NCBI GenBank assembly: GCA_000467715.1
Contig: AJFK01000440.1
Location: 1 to 64,000 of the forward strand
DNA from: Hysterium pulicare CBS 123377
Lineage: Eukaryota > Ascomycota > Dothideomycetes > Hysteriales > Hysteriaceae
Direction of reading: 5' to 3'
Length of the DNA stretch: 64,000 bases
Shown: piece by piece, positions 21,366 to 33,327 of the stretch
Layout: the number at the start of each line of letters is the position of its first letter
Numbering within the stretch: position 1 is the stretch's first letter
The notes under the pieces: model-generated
Told to the model about the DNA's origin: nothing
The model's database searches: none
The model's input: the letters and a program-made list of their open reading frames with translations, nothing else
Program-made: the position numbers and the translations under genes

Positions 21366-23449
21366 TCATCCATAAGACAGGACAATGGCATCCGGTCCCG
21401 CAACCTCAACACTCAAAAAGAACGTATAAACCAACAATCCCACATTCAGCAAAACCCTCAAAATCCAAGCCACCGTCCTCCCAAACACTTTCCACCTCTT
21501 CCCCTGCAACCGCCTCCCGACTAACAACCTCCCCCTTGCCCAAACCCACACCCAAGCGCCAACGAGCCAAAACGCAAGATGCAGAAACAGACTCGAAGGT
21601 ACGATAGCAAATGCCCAGATCAAGAAAAGGTGGGAACGCAGAAAAGAAGAAATACCGAGGAAGTTCTCGGTTACGTTTAAGAGCCAGAGGACGAAGGCGG
21701 CGATCATGAAGATCTGAAGGAGCTGTAGGAAGATGTGATCGCGGAACCAGGGGTAGGCGTAGAAATCTTGGTTGTAGGGGTAGGTGGGGAGGTAGTGTGT
21801 GGGAAAGGAGCGGGGAGAGTTGGAGTTGGCGAAGGGTGTGGCTGTATCAGTATTAGTAGAAAAGGTAGGGAACTGATGGCTGGGGGATTGAGTGAGCTGT
21901 GGGTTGCTTGATAGGTGGTGATTGCAACGGGTCATGGTACAGTTGCCATTTTCGGATGTTTCGGCCTTGCTGATGCGGACAGAGCAGAGAGGTGTGGGTT
22001 CTGATGATGGAGAGGAGGAATGTTCTTCTCCAGTAGCGTTCTCCTTCTCACACGTTGAAGGGTTTTTGGCGTCGTTGTCTAGGAAATATCAAAAACTATG
22101 CAGTAAAGAAGCGAGAGATAGCATACCCAAATACTCTCGTGCCATTGAGATTGGTAGTAATAGCACAAGTATTACGGGGAGGGTCTGACCGAACGACCAG
22201 AAATTCTCGTGCAGCAGTTCTGGGTTGGTTCCTACGTCCTTACCTTCAGGATTAAAGCGTGCTGAGCTGCGCGTTGTGTATAGCTTGATCGTGCCCCAGG
22301 CGATAGAAAATGAGAGCCAAACAATCTGAATAATAGATTTAGTGCTCGACGACGGTAAAGCATTAATTTCGCATCACATACCTCCCAGAGCATCGATTCA
22401 GCGATGTCAAAGGCTGCACGACAACTTGAAAATACAGCAAAACTCAATACGTAAATGAAACGGAGGAAGGCTGCTTTCAGAGTTCTGGACTGCGACCGCT
22501 GATCGAGGGAACGCATAAATCTTTTATAGTAATCCCCAGGCCAACTACGGAGGTATTTTCTGCTCCACGCGGCGGTAGGATCAAAAAGCTTAATAGCGCC
22601 GTGAAAGTAGCTGACTCCGACCACAAACACTGATATAATCATAGACCATAGCTTGGCACCACCATAGGTGAACCGGGCCGAAGGGAGCTGTGAGAAAAAG
22701 CATATAGCATTCAGTGATGGGTAGAAGCCACCGCCTTCGTTGGCTAGATCTAGCCAGTTTGCGCTACCGGTTGGTAGCAGAGCCACTATGAGCATCGATG
22801 CCAGAATGAACATACAGCATACTCGGAGTATTCTTAAGCTCTGGTTCTTTTCGAGATACTCCTGGAGAAGGTTCAGGGCGGAGAGGAAGGTAAAGGAGGC
22901 GAGCCAGGCAATGTAGACTGTGATTTGCCAATGATAGGCGGAGATGCCGCAGTGGAGTTGAGAGAATGCACTGGAGAGAATCGCTAGTCCTGTTACGAGC
23001 TGTGTATCGCTGAGGAGTAACACGGACTGCGTGAGCTTAGTTAACCGCACTTATTGTAGATTGAACAGTGGTATGCTACCTTTTCCAATGCGTATTGGAT
23101 CCTCTGACTAGGAGTCCATGAAAAAATACGCCTGAGGAAACTCAATAGCTTGAGGTCTAGTAGATTCGTATATCTTCTCCCACTGGAGCTACACCTCTGT
23201 GGATCATGGACGAGTACATAGTGCAGCATCAATAGTGTCAAGGTAAGATAGGTGGTCACCGAGAACCCGAGGATGACCTATTGGGTCAATCAGCATTCTT
23301 CAAGTAAAGTGCAATAACCGTTTACTCACACCAATTCCTGATATATCTGGGTCTGGAAATAGGTCAGGTACATCAAAATGATGTTCGAGATCGGTAAGGT
23401 TTTCTAGGGTCAGCCATTCACAGTGTGGATGATGGCACGTATGAGCCAT
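21366..23449 (-). CDS. conserved fungal multi-pass membrane protein, unknown function
   Basis: Five exons spliced by eye (23449-23330, 23277-23080, 23035-22382, 22325-22127 and 22078-21366) join in one frame for 1884 nt, 627 residues. The start at 23449 gives a short cysteine/histidine-rich N-terminus (MAHTCHHPHCEW) before PDPDISGIGVILGFSVTTY and the first membrane helix. Helices continue through QLVTGLAILSSAFSQLHCG, then ITVYIAWLASFTFLSALNL, and others; a stretch of acidic and Ser-rich sequence leads into a C-terminal pair of hydrophobic segments after YPWFRDHIFLQLLQIFMI. The pattern resembles a family of uncharacterised seven-helix-like proteins common in plant-associated ascomycetes, but I cannot name a function. 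The C-terminal piece alone could be mistaken for a separate 189-residue gene. Confidence 0.82.
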
Positions 23450-24105
23450 GTTGAGAGTAGGAAGACATATCACCAATTTCTCATGAACAATTTGAATAGC
23501 AAGCCAGGAAACTAATATAAGCCATAGAAACACTTGATTTAGAACGCTTGAGCTAATATGCGCGGAAGAGCGGGGAAGAGAAGTGGGTACGTTATGACAC
23601 AAAGAAACGAAAAGAAGACGACGAACCCATGGGTCGAGACGCTTCAAACACCGAGGCCGTTTGCGGGCATAGTACGGAACCAGATAGAAACTCCTCTAAA
23701 GAGGTGTCGATTACTGTATCAAAGCAGAGAATGGGTCGCAACCTTGGATCAACCAGGACATAGTTGAGGTATGTCAGCCTGTTCGGATGTGCTCGCCCGA
23801 CCTAGGACGACACGAGGCAACTCTAGAGGACCAAAATCCAGACGTCGAGCTATGAGAATCTAGTTGGAGACTCGGAGACAAGTTGTTATTTGTGGATGGA
23901 TCTTGGTTGAGAGTTGAGAAGTTAGTAAGCCAGAAGGGCTATTGAGCTGTTTCACATGACTGCTGACGGAAGTGGCTTAGCGTACCTTGCCCCGCGCATA
24001 GCCGAAGTTGTAGCGCGGATATGCCAAGATTTCTCGGTGTAAATTTCGAAAATTATCTTGCGACCTCAGCAAATATATCCCCCATCTTCAACGTCCACAG
24101 TCAAC
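23450..24105. promoter_or_regulatory. divergent promoter region, membrane protein / nog1
   Basis: About 650 bases between divergent starts. The frame of the membrane protein stays open upstream to 23647, so a longer N-terminus with one extra hydrophobic segment is possible. No specific binding site was identified. Confidence 0.45.
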
Positions 24106-26891
24106 ATGAAGACTCAGTGGAAGGATATCCCTGTGAGTAAAACTCTGAAATCCATGGCATTGAAAATGTAGTTAACATCCTCAGGTGGTCCCCACGAGCC
24201 AGGAGTTCTTGGACATCGTCCTGTCAAGAACGCAGCGGCGTCTACCAACCCAAATTCGATCGGGATTCCAAATCAGTCGTATAAGGGCTTTTTAGTTAGT
24301 TGAAATGCTCTAATCGCCTCCTGCGAACTTTTGCTTACATTTTGTAGCACGAGAAAGGTGAAATACACGGCAGAGACCTTCACGGTAATTCCTCCCAACC
24401 TGACTCGAGCCATGCTATGCCCTACTCCAACCTCACCTGTATAGCCGTTCAACAACTTACACATACATCAGGAGCGGCTTTCCGGTACTATCGAGGCGTT
24501 TCCGAGATTGCAAGACGTAAGAATGGAATATATCATTGTCTTTCTACTCAGTCTGCTTACACACTTTTAGATACATCCATTCCATCGGTATTGCACACTT
24601 TACACCTCACCGTCCAACTTGCTCACACATGCACTAGCGATCTCCTGAATACATTATACGATGCGGATCACTTCCGAATTGCGCTTGGCCAGTTATCTAC
24701 CGCAAAGTCTTTGATCGAGGCAGTCTCGAGAGATTATGTCCGGCTCATTAAGTAAAACGGAACCTATACTAGTCAAACGAAGAAGCTCGCTGACTTGGAA
24801 AAGATATGGACAGTCCCTGTTTCAATGTAAGCAGTTGAAGCGAGCAGCTCTGGGAAGGTGACTACGAACCGAAACTGCGATACAAGATGCATCTCTAAAA
24901 TTCCTACAGGATGGCGACCATATGCAAGCGTTTAAAAGACTCCTTGGTATATCTCGAATCCGTTCGGCAGCATCTTGGCAGGCTGCCAGCGATTGATCCC
25001 AACACGCGAACACTTCTGGTGTGCGGATACCCAAATGTTGGAAAATCATCCTTCCTGAAGAACATCTCCCGCGCGGACGTTGATATCCAACCATATGCGT
25101 ACGTTAGCAAAGACTCAACTTTTTTTAACATGCTAACGAAACATTAGCTTCACCACAAAAAGCTTGTTCGTTGGTTAGTATCAATTTCTTGGTTTTCAAA
25201 CGAGTTTGAGATCACTAACGTTAGCAGGGCATTTTGATTATAAGATGCTACGAGTAAGTAGCACGAGGATTTGAATGTTCAGCATGGTCTTGTAACTAAA
25301 ATCGCAACAGTTCCAAGCAATAGACACTCCTGGCATTCTCGACCACCCACTGGAAGAAATGGTAAATCAAAATTCATAGATTGGCTGATAAAAGCTAACA
25401 TAGTGCAGAATACTATTGAACATCAATCGATGTATGACTGCATTGTCCCCAAGTCGTTAAGATCTTTCTAACTTGTCTATCAGAACCGCGATCGCCCACT
25501 TGCGCGCTGCCATATTATATTTTGTAAGGTACTTCGATATGCGTAGAATGGCCATGACTAACATAATTGCGCTTTTAGATGGACCTGTCCGAACAGTGCG
25601 GCTACTCTGTATCTTCACAGATTGCCCTTTTTCACAGGTACGGTCATTATACAAGATTTGCGAACCATGACGTCTGATTTCAATACAGTATCAAGCCTCT
25701 CTTCGCCAACAAGCTTGTCTTCGTGGTTATCAACAAAATTGATTTGGCGCGGCCTGAAGACCTGGACGCCGAAACTCAGGAAAAGTTGCAAGGAATGTTG
25801 AAGTCCGGCGAAGTCGAATTGCTTCAAACCTCTTGTACTACAACAGAGGGTATTATGCAAGTGAGGAACGCCGCCTGTGACCGTCTCATTGCCACGAGAA
25901 ATGCCGAAAAATTGAAAGCAGGAACGAACAGTTCTGGAGAGCCCACCGGTCGCCTCGGAGAACTTCTGAGGAGGATACATGTTGCGCAACCTATGGGTGG
26001 AGTGACTCGCGAGGTTTTCATTCCCGAGGCCGTGAAGAACAAGATGAAGTACGACATGACCGACCCTAACCGAAAACCCTTGGAACGCGATATAGAAGAA
26101 AATGAAGGAGGCGCAGGTGTCTACAATATTAACTTAAGGAAGAACTATCTCCTCGCTGATGACGAATGGAAAGAAGACCGCGTTCCCGAAGTCTTCCTGG
26201 GCAAGAACGTTTACGACTTCATTGACCCGGACATTGAAGTTAAACTCGCGGCCTTGGAAGAAGAAGAGGAGAAACTAGACGCTGAAGGGTTCTATGAATC
26301 TGAAGAAGACCTCGAAGATGTAGAAGAAGCGGACATCAGATACAAGGCCGAGCTTATCCGTGAGAAGAGGCAACTCATCAGAAACGAGGCCAAGATGAGG
26401 AAGAGTCTGAAGAATCGCGCTGTCATTCCCCGAACCGCAAAAGCCAAGAAACTCTCGCAAATGGAATCTCATCTTGAAAGTCTCGGATACGACACAACTT
26501 CACTCGCCGCACGAGCGCGAAGCCAAAGCCGAGGACGAAGTGTGCTACGTGGTAGATCAGAAGCTGGCGATGCGGATGCTATGGAGATTGATACTCCAAA
26601 GGCTGCATTTGAGCGTGCGAAGAGTCGAGCCAGAAGTCAAAGTACAAATAGGCGGGACGATGGTGTCACCAACGAGGTGGCTAGGTCAAAGGCCGATAGA
26701 CTGGCTAAGTTGGGTCAGAAGAAGATGAATAGGATGGCGAGACAAGGTGAAGCTGACAGACATCAAACTGGCTCATTGACGAAGCACTTGGTAAGCCCCG
26801 TCTACTTGGAGGTCCTTACGCGATGGTTTCCCTGCTGACATGTAACCAGGTGACCGGCAAGCGTGGCATCGGTAAGACCAGCAGAAGATAA
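24106..26891 (+). CDS. nog1: nucleolar GTP-binding protein Nog1 (60S ribosome biogenesis)
   Basis: Essential OBG/Nog-family GTPase needed for maturation and export of pre-60S ribosomes in the nucleolus. I read 15 introns, with donors starting at 24133 and then, in order, GTTAGT, GTAATT, GTAAGA, GTATTG, GTAAAA, GTGACT, GTACGT, GTTAGT, GTAAGT, GTAAAT, GTATGA, GTAAGG, GTACGG and finally GTAAGC near 26791; exons are often under 70 nt. Motifs: [17 protein letters not shown] (P-loop), [13 protein letters not shown] (G3), VVINKIDL (G4), and a C-terminal basic region rich in [10 protein letters not shown]-type repeats with [10 protein letters not shown] at the end. The N-terminus [17 protein letters not shown] and [17 protein letters not shown] are typical of Nog1. 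The single large exon from about 25690 to 26790 encodes the acidic linker and tail. Confidence 0.94.
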
Positions 26892-28451
26892 ACGAAATAT
26901 GGATGCGTCCTTATGATCTTGAATCAGATCTGGTTTCTGGTTTCTGGCGCTGGTGGTGGCATGGGGAAAAGCGGCGTTCCAGGAACGGATACCTTCGTGC
27001 ATTACTTTAAGGGGTACCTCAATTTTCTTATGAAAGGCTTTTATAGAACGACGTTAAAATCGCCCTTTGGCCTCTAATGTCCCAGTTTCGTGAAAAATTC
27101 GTACATGGCTTGACAATCTGCAAGCTTTGATTTCTACTAGTCGTCATAGACTCCGAAGTCCTGTAAATTTGCTCTGTTGACAATATCTACACGGAGCACT
27201 AGTCGTAGAGTTCGCAAAAGCAGCAGAACTTTGCAGGAGGCTCGACTAATTAGACGCTTACTCAGCATTCGCTTCATCTAAGCATTTTCTCGCACCCGCA
27301 GAGCTGTCGTCCTTCTTCACTCGAAACATGTGTAACGCGCTCGGCAACAATAGCCATTGTGCCCCGCGTGCAAAGGCCCAATTAAGGACGCATCGAGGCA
27401 GTTCGACGCAATGACAGCGCTGGGATAGCTCCGAGCAAATGAAGAAGCTGATTGAATGAGACGCTTCTTATTAGGCTCTTAGTAGAGAACTGTGGTGGAA
27501 ATGAAAGGTTTGTTATCTTGCAGCTTTCTACGTATTCATTCCTATCTTTATTATGTTTCATCCTCTCATTTCTAGCTCCGATAACGGGGGACAACCCACG
27601 TTCGTTCCATTATTGCATACTCATCAGAGTCTCCAAAGCATGTCAATGAGATATCCAGGTCAGCTTGGTCTATTATTACTCCGTCTTGCATTTAAAGGCT
27701 TGGTATTCTCGCTAGATATCGCCTTTCCCTACAAATACGAGTGCGGCTGATGTCTTGTCTCTTCCATACAATGCAGGAACAACAAACGTCGCCCAGCCGC
27801 GATAGCATACTATCGCTGGATGCAAAAGCATGGCGACCACTGGGATCATGAAACCGGAAGGGGAATACCCCAATACAGGGGATCCGTGATTGATGATTGG
27901 CTGTCTCTGGGGATCCGGAACGCGATACTCGGTAGGGCTGAAGTCAAGCTGGAAGATGCCGAGCAAATTGGCTTGGCCACAAGAGTTGTGAATGATTTGG
28001 GCTCCGACTTGCTCTGGTATCACAATTTGTGGCTTCTATGTTCTCCTGACAAGCCGTAATCGTTGCGAGACATTCGGCAGAATCGGACAAAATCTCCCAC
28101 TTCGACTGGCCGAGAGCGCTAGATGACTTCAATTCCTGTGTTCACTGCTGTCATGCAATCAGATGCCCAGGAAACGGCCTCAAGGTTAATCTCCACCACG
28201 AATGTGTGTCACTCATGGCATTCTCTTGTGGTGTTCGTGGCTATGTAAGTCAGACATTAGGGCTACAACCAAAGCCTGGAACTCACAAGTATTAATACAG
28301 TCGACACCTGCCCTACATCTAAATGAAACTACCCTACCAGACTCACATTCTTCTCCTGTCTTCTTCACCAAGTCACTCATTTCAAGCTTTTTGAGCATTA
28401 CATTCTTTGGTTCTAGTTTCTACATCATTCGATCACCTGTCGCTATCCACT
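26892..28451. other. intergenic, 1.56 kb, no supported gene
   Basis: Space between nog1 and the wall protein. Short open frames occur (for example 27820-28059, +) without motifs or splice partners. The last 100 bases are pyrimidine-rich and are the likely leader of the wall protein gene. No repeats seen. Confidence 0.45.
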
Positions 28452-30348
28452 ATGAGATTCTCTGCTCTGGGTCTTCGGGCAAGTCTGGTGTTTTCTGCAT
28501 TAGCAGAGGATCTTCTCTTCGTCGACACTCTTCAGGACAAGGAATATGACGAGGCCATCGCCATGGGTTATACAGCAAAGAGTGTATCTGTAGTTGAATG
28601 GGCTAGTATGACGACTGCTGACTTTGCCAAATTCAATGCTATTGTCATCTCTGATCCCGATTGTGGATCCTTGGATGACATAAAGTTCCTAGAAGACAGC
28701 AAAAGCGCTTGGTCTCCTGCAGTACGGGGAAATATTGTTTTAATCGGTACGAATGCACACTTCAAGGTTTTCAGCAGCGTCTAACTAACACGTCATAGGT
28801 ACTGACCCAACGTACCACTACGGTCAGGGGAAAGCGAAGACACTAATTGACAACTCTATCAACTTTGCCGCCGCCGGGAAGACTCCTTCCGGTGTCTCCC
28901 AGACTGGACTGTATTTTGCCTTGTCTTGTTACTACAATGACGTGGACAGCCAGAAAGTTGATGCGCTCTCATACTTCGGTGACTTCACAGTTCGAGGCAA
29001 CTTGGACTGCTACGACAAAGTCCATCTGGTGGCTCACTCCGATGCGATGGATTCACTCGATGATGCGTCTCTTTCGGACTGGAGCTGCAGCGTCCACGAA
29101 GCGTTTGCCTCCTATCCTTCGGTTGGCATCAATGGCTTCCAAGCCCTAGCGATTGCGCAGGATGTCATCGGAACAGGTAGTCAAACATTTGGAGACGGTA
29201 CGGTGGGACTCCCGTATATCATCTCTCGTGGCGCTACACCGGCGAAATGTGGTGATGGGATATGGGACAAAGATCTTGGAGAAGAGTGCGATGATGGAAA
29301 TACAATTGATGGTGATGGCTGCTCGCTCAGTTGCAAGTGCGAAAGTGGTTTACCTAATGGCGACGGTACATGCCTGCTAGGTAATAGCAGTACGCCTGTG
29401 AGTAGGCCTATTGGTACAGGCTATTCTGGCTATCCAACGGGCTATTCTACCGGTATCCCGAGTGGGACGCCAACTGGTGGACCTTATGGGTAAGAACAAG
29501 ATCAAACAACACTCGGGGCCTACAACTGATCTCGTTTCAGGAACTATAGTGCTACCACAACATACGGCTTACCTCGTCACTCATCCACGAACTCTTTCGT
29601 ACATCCTCCTTATATCACCCCCTCGTGCCCGACCGGCCCTAAAATTGTCGGCGTGGAAATCATCGTTGAGGTTACTATCACCGAAACATGCAAGACCATC
29701 GATTCTACTTCTACAAGTAAGAACAGCTGCATCTATAACCCCCGCATGTAATTCAGAACCTAAATTTACTAACAGAAAAGTAGTCACTGATACTGTCACT
29801 GTGCCTTGCTCAACCAAGGAGCGACCCATCTACGATTCCTCGACTTCTGGACTGCCATGCTACATCTGTGCCATGAGCTCTGAAGGTATCAGCTATCCAA
29901 CCACCGAGTTCATCACCGTGACTACCGTAAGCTATCCCTATCCTAAACCATTTCTCACCTTTCTAATACCTACCAGACCGCATGCCCATCTTGCTCCGGC
30001 GGCCTTCTCCCAACCTACGTTCCTCCAGTCGTTCATACCTGCAAGGACTGCCCTGGCTATACCTTGAGCAACACTCAATGCATCACTCCTGGCGCTTCCG
30101 TGTATACCTATCCTGCTATCCCGTATCCGACCCCCACGCCCCATGATCACCAGGAAAGCACCACGAACACGGACAGCCCAACGTACCTCTCCAGTACTGG
30201 CTTGGTGACCTATACGACGACTGGTACTGGATCACCTGTTGCCCCTACCGCGTCGGTCATTCAATTCACAGGCGGAGCTGCGAAGAATGGGGTCATCTTT
30301 TCGGCCTTTGTGGGTGGTGCTGTGTTGGCTTTGGCTGCTTTTCTTTAA
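28452..30348 (+). CDS. secreted GPI-anchored wall protein with a cysteine-rich DGDGC repeat
   Basis: Five exons (28452-28746, 28799-29489, 29541-29716, 29781-29926, 29977-30348) join in frame for 1680 nt, 559 residues. A signal peptide (MRFSALGLRASLVFSALA) starts the protein. Residues to about 245 form an alpha/beta-looking region with ISDPDCGSL and VLIGTDPTYHYGQG. At about 249-285 sits CGDGIWDKDLGEECDDGN followed by DGDGCS, the calcium-loop-like cysteine repeat best known from myxobacterial and animal secreted proteins. A Gly/Tyr/Thr/Pro-rich stalk with paired cysteines (CPSC, CKDC) follows. The end has a small-residue site and a hydrophobic tail (FSAFVGGAVLALAAFL) fitting a GPI-attachment signal. 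It probably sits at the cell surface; its ligand or activity is unknown. Confidence 0.87.
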
Positions 30349-31740
30349 GCGGTGATTCTACAACCTGAGTGATTACCATCGTTCACATTAGTGGACATGG
30401 ATTTGTGATCTGAGGTTCAACGTCCGTTCCAAATGGGTTTCATTCCGTAGATGAGGAGTAATGAGGAGGAAGAGATGATGATCTTTGTGGTGCTGTTTGG
30501 GGGTTTGGTTTAGGATTGGTGTATTCACACTTCTTTATCACTCTTTTGCTTCATGATTAAAATGGCATCTCGGTGCCGTGATTTGGTGGAGGTCTTTCTG
30601 CTACGGCATATCTAATTCCAAGGATTAGTGACAGCCCAAAACTAGATACTCCCACAGCATGAGACACGATGGGTACTTTGACTAACGCCAATGATACATA
30701 TATTCTTCTTTTTGAGAAGCTTAGAGTCTCAAGATTTTATTTCCCAGTCCGATAGGTGAGTGTGACTGAATTAGGCTTAGCGCATTTTGAGCATACCCTC
30801 GCACCTCTTTCTACTACAAGCAATCGCTCTCCCGCAACAACATCCCTCTTTTTAAGACTCGCCTTTGCACGCTATCATGAATACAGGCTATTCCTTTGTG
30901 TCGTGATTAGACACCCCCAATCAAGAGTCTGCTTAGAACGACTATGGCGTTTCTTCCCGTTTCAACCTTGCAGACGCAGCGGATCTAGGCAACAATCTCC
31001 ATACGCACTGGATCCCGCACGCTCTCCCCCTCGTTAGTTCTAGTCTTTGGCATCAATTGTGTAAGAGTTCGACTGTTTGTATGTGATCAGTAGAGGTGGC
31101 GAGACCCTAAGAAATCTGCTCCAACTTGAAAACCACATGGTTTCCTTACTCAAGTAGCAGAAGAGAAGCTTGTCGACTACGGGGACCTAGAACAGGTATC
31201 GATATCTGCAAGCCCTTGCTCTTTTGAATTGACTGCATACTTACCCCGCTCGCGGCATCCACTCAGGAGCTCAATGAAGTTGTGGCATATGCAAGGCTCT
31301 GTCAAGGCTGGACGGCGCCTCCGTTTGCAGATTCCCGCAGTCGTTGGGACTTTTCGTTGTGTCTCTCTTCCTTCACGAACTCATATACAGCATCCACACT
31401 GGGTTATTCCCGCTATTGTATGATTTCTATTCTCCTAGTCAAGGTTGTTATAAGTTTCGAATTTCGTCACAACTTTACATTTGTTGACCATATCCTCAGA
31501 ATACATGTCAGTCCATTTGCACTATCCGCCATCGAGAACGAGTTGCGAAATTCTACCGCTCTGGAGTCACCTTCAGTAGTAGTATTGCATAGACTCTCTT
31601 GGGATATGCGTGAATGGGTAAGAGCGAAAACAAGGCATTCTGACACTTCTCCGATTAATAACACTTAGATTATGAACTGAGAAGGCTTCAGCACCTTCTC
31701 ATGACATCATCGAAAGATCAATTCCCAAGCCTTGAGAAGC
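30349..31740. other. intergenic, 1.4 kb, no supported gene
   Basis: 3' flank of the wall protein and upstream region of the kinase. Open frames at 30756-31037 and 31282-31668 (+) lack motifs. A run of exons in the latter that would extend the kinase N-terminus cannot be excluded, since the kinase start is not strongly marked. Confidence 0.4.
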
Positions 31741-33327
31741 ATGGATCTTTTGTTCGAAACATATCCAAACAAAGCGCCTATTCCACGGTCAAACTTAGTA
31801 TCGCGTCACTCTTATAGCAGTTCAGAGGCTGCAAGCTCAATCAACGATGAGCGAGTGCGTCTTCGACGACATGGCAAAGCCTTGCCGCCGCCGTACTTAT
31901 CGCATTCTCCTAAATTCGAATTATCGTCGAAGCGACATCCTCGCAACAAAACAGATAATCCACCCCGTCGAGTCGAACCATCGGCCACGAGACCAAGCCA
32001 AGATAGCCACACGACGTACTTCACTGCCGAATCAAGTCAAGCTAGTTTCTTTACGTCTCGCTCAAGAAGCCGAGATAGTTCCTGCAAAGGCTCATATCAG
32101 CAAAGCAAGCTCATCAAGAATAGAAAACAGACACGTAATAAACCTACGAATTCGGTTTCCCTTCGGTCGAAGACCTCAAATCCGGTATTTAGTAGCGAAT
32201 GGCTGGATCTTCTTGAGAGCAGGGGGATTCTCTCAGATCCTTTTCATGAACTGAATTGGTCCGGAAAGGGCCAGCATGTTGAGTACGAGCCCAGCGATGA
32301 ACCTCATATTCCTCTGGATTTTGAGAAAGTTATTGGCCACAGTGCTTCGGCTTTAGTGGAAAGCGTGCGATGCCGACGGATCCGCTTAGCAGGTAAAAAG
32401 ATCAAATGTAACCGAAGACTGACACGTGAGGATGCCATAATGGAAGTCAAACATCTCCAGACATTGCAACACTTCCATATTATCCGCGTAGTAGGCACTT
32501 ACATCTTGGGCAAAGACCTTACCATTCTTCTCTATCCAGTGAGCGAATGGAATCTTGAAGAATTCATGGACGATACCCTGGCTCCGTCTGTTAGCAAATA
32601 CAGACTGAGGGAGCGAATGATGGCACTTAGGACCTTTTATGGATGCCTTTCGAGTACTGTTCACTTCATTCATCGGATGAATGTCAAGCATATGGACATC
32701 AAACCAAAGAATCTTCTCGTGCGAGTGATCGGGAAAGGCGCTCATCCCGATCAAGACAAAGTGCTTTCGAAATATACCGACTTATTCAAGATATATATTG
32801 CCGACTTTGGAATTGCGAGGTCTTATCCTTCGGCGTTGGAATCCGAGACAGACTCTCCGACATCATTCACAAGGATCTACGCGGCTCCTGAAGTCGTGCT
32901 TCAAGATCGACGAGGCCTCAGCGCGGACATGTTCTCGCTGGGCTGTGTTTTTGCAGAAATGCTTGCTACTCTGTCTTCAGGCGTGGGCACTAATGCTAGG
33001 GCGGAGTTGGACGCCTTACGAATGAACGAATTTAACGAGCGCTCCTATCAAGCCAGTATCACCAAGGTCCAAGCCTGGATCCGCCAAATCGACATTATGA
33101 ATCTCCCCACGAATGACGACACCTACTTGTACGAGGTATACGAAACTCTACTGGAAAAGATCGCTCTATTGATAGACTCGGACCCGCAACAGAGACCAAC
33201 CGCTGAAGAGCTCGCCAAATGTACAGAACGACTACGATGTCATAACTGCGGAAGCGGCCCCGAGCCTTTCGAAGCTGCCGTACAGCCAATTCCGATCTTG
33301 AATCGCCACCACCAAAAGGCTGTTTGA
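31741..33327 (+). CDS. serine/threonine protein kinase
   Basis: A single exon encodes 528 residues from the ATG at 31741. Residues 1-150 are Ser/Arg/Pro-rich and probably disordered. The kinase domain runs from about 195 to 490: a degenerate glycine loop (VIGHSASALVESV has one of the usual three glycines), a probable ATP-binding lysine in LAGKKIKC, an alpha-C helix glutamate in EDAIMEVKHL, the catalytic HMDIKPKN at about 318, DFG in YIADFGIARS at about 358, and APE in RIYAAPEVV at about 383. LSADMFSLGCVFAEM marks subdomain IX. Catalytic residues are intact, so activity is plausible despite the loop. The subgroup is not clear; such stand-alone kinases are expanded in filamentous fungi. Confidence 0.88.
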   Translation: MDLLFETYPNKAPIPRSNLVSRHSYSSSEAASSINDERVRLRRHGKALPPPYLSHSPKFELSSKRHPRNKTDNPPRRVEPSATRPSQDSHTTYFTAESSQASFFTSRSRSRDSSCKGSYQQSKLIKNRKQTRNKPTNSVSLRSKTSNPVFSSEWLDLLESRGILSDPFHELNWSGKGQHVEYEPSDEPHIPLDFEKVIGHSASALVESVRCRRIRLAGKKIKCNRRLTREDAIMEVKHLQTLQHFHIIRVVGTYILGKDLTILLYPVSEWNLEEFMDDTLAPSVSKYRLRERMMALRTFYGCLSSTVHFIHRMNVKHMDIKPKNLLVRVIGKGAHPDQDKVLSKYTDLFKIYIADFGIARSYPSALESETDSPTSFTRIYAAPEVVLQDRRGLSADMFSLGCVFAEMLATLSSGVGTNARAELDALRMNEFNERSYQASITKVQAWIRQIDIMNLPTNDDTYLYEVYETLLEKIALLIDSDPQQRPTAEELAKCTERLRCHNCGSGPEPFEAAVQPIPILNRHHQKAV

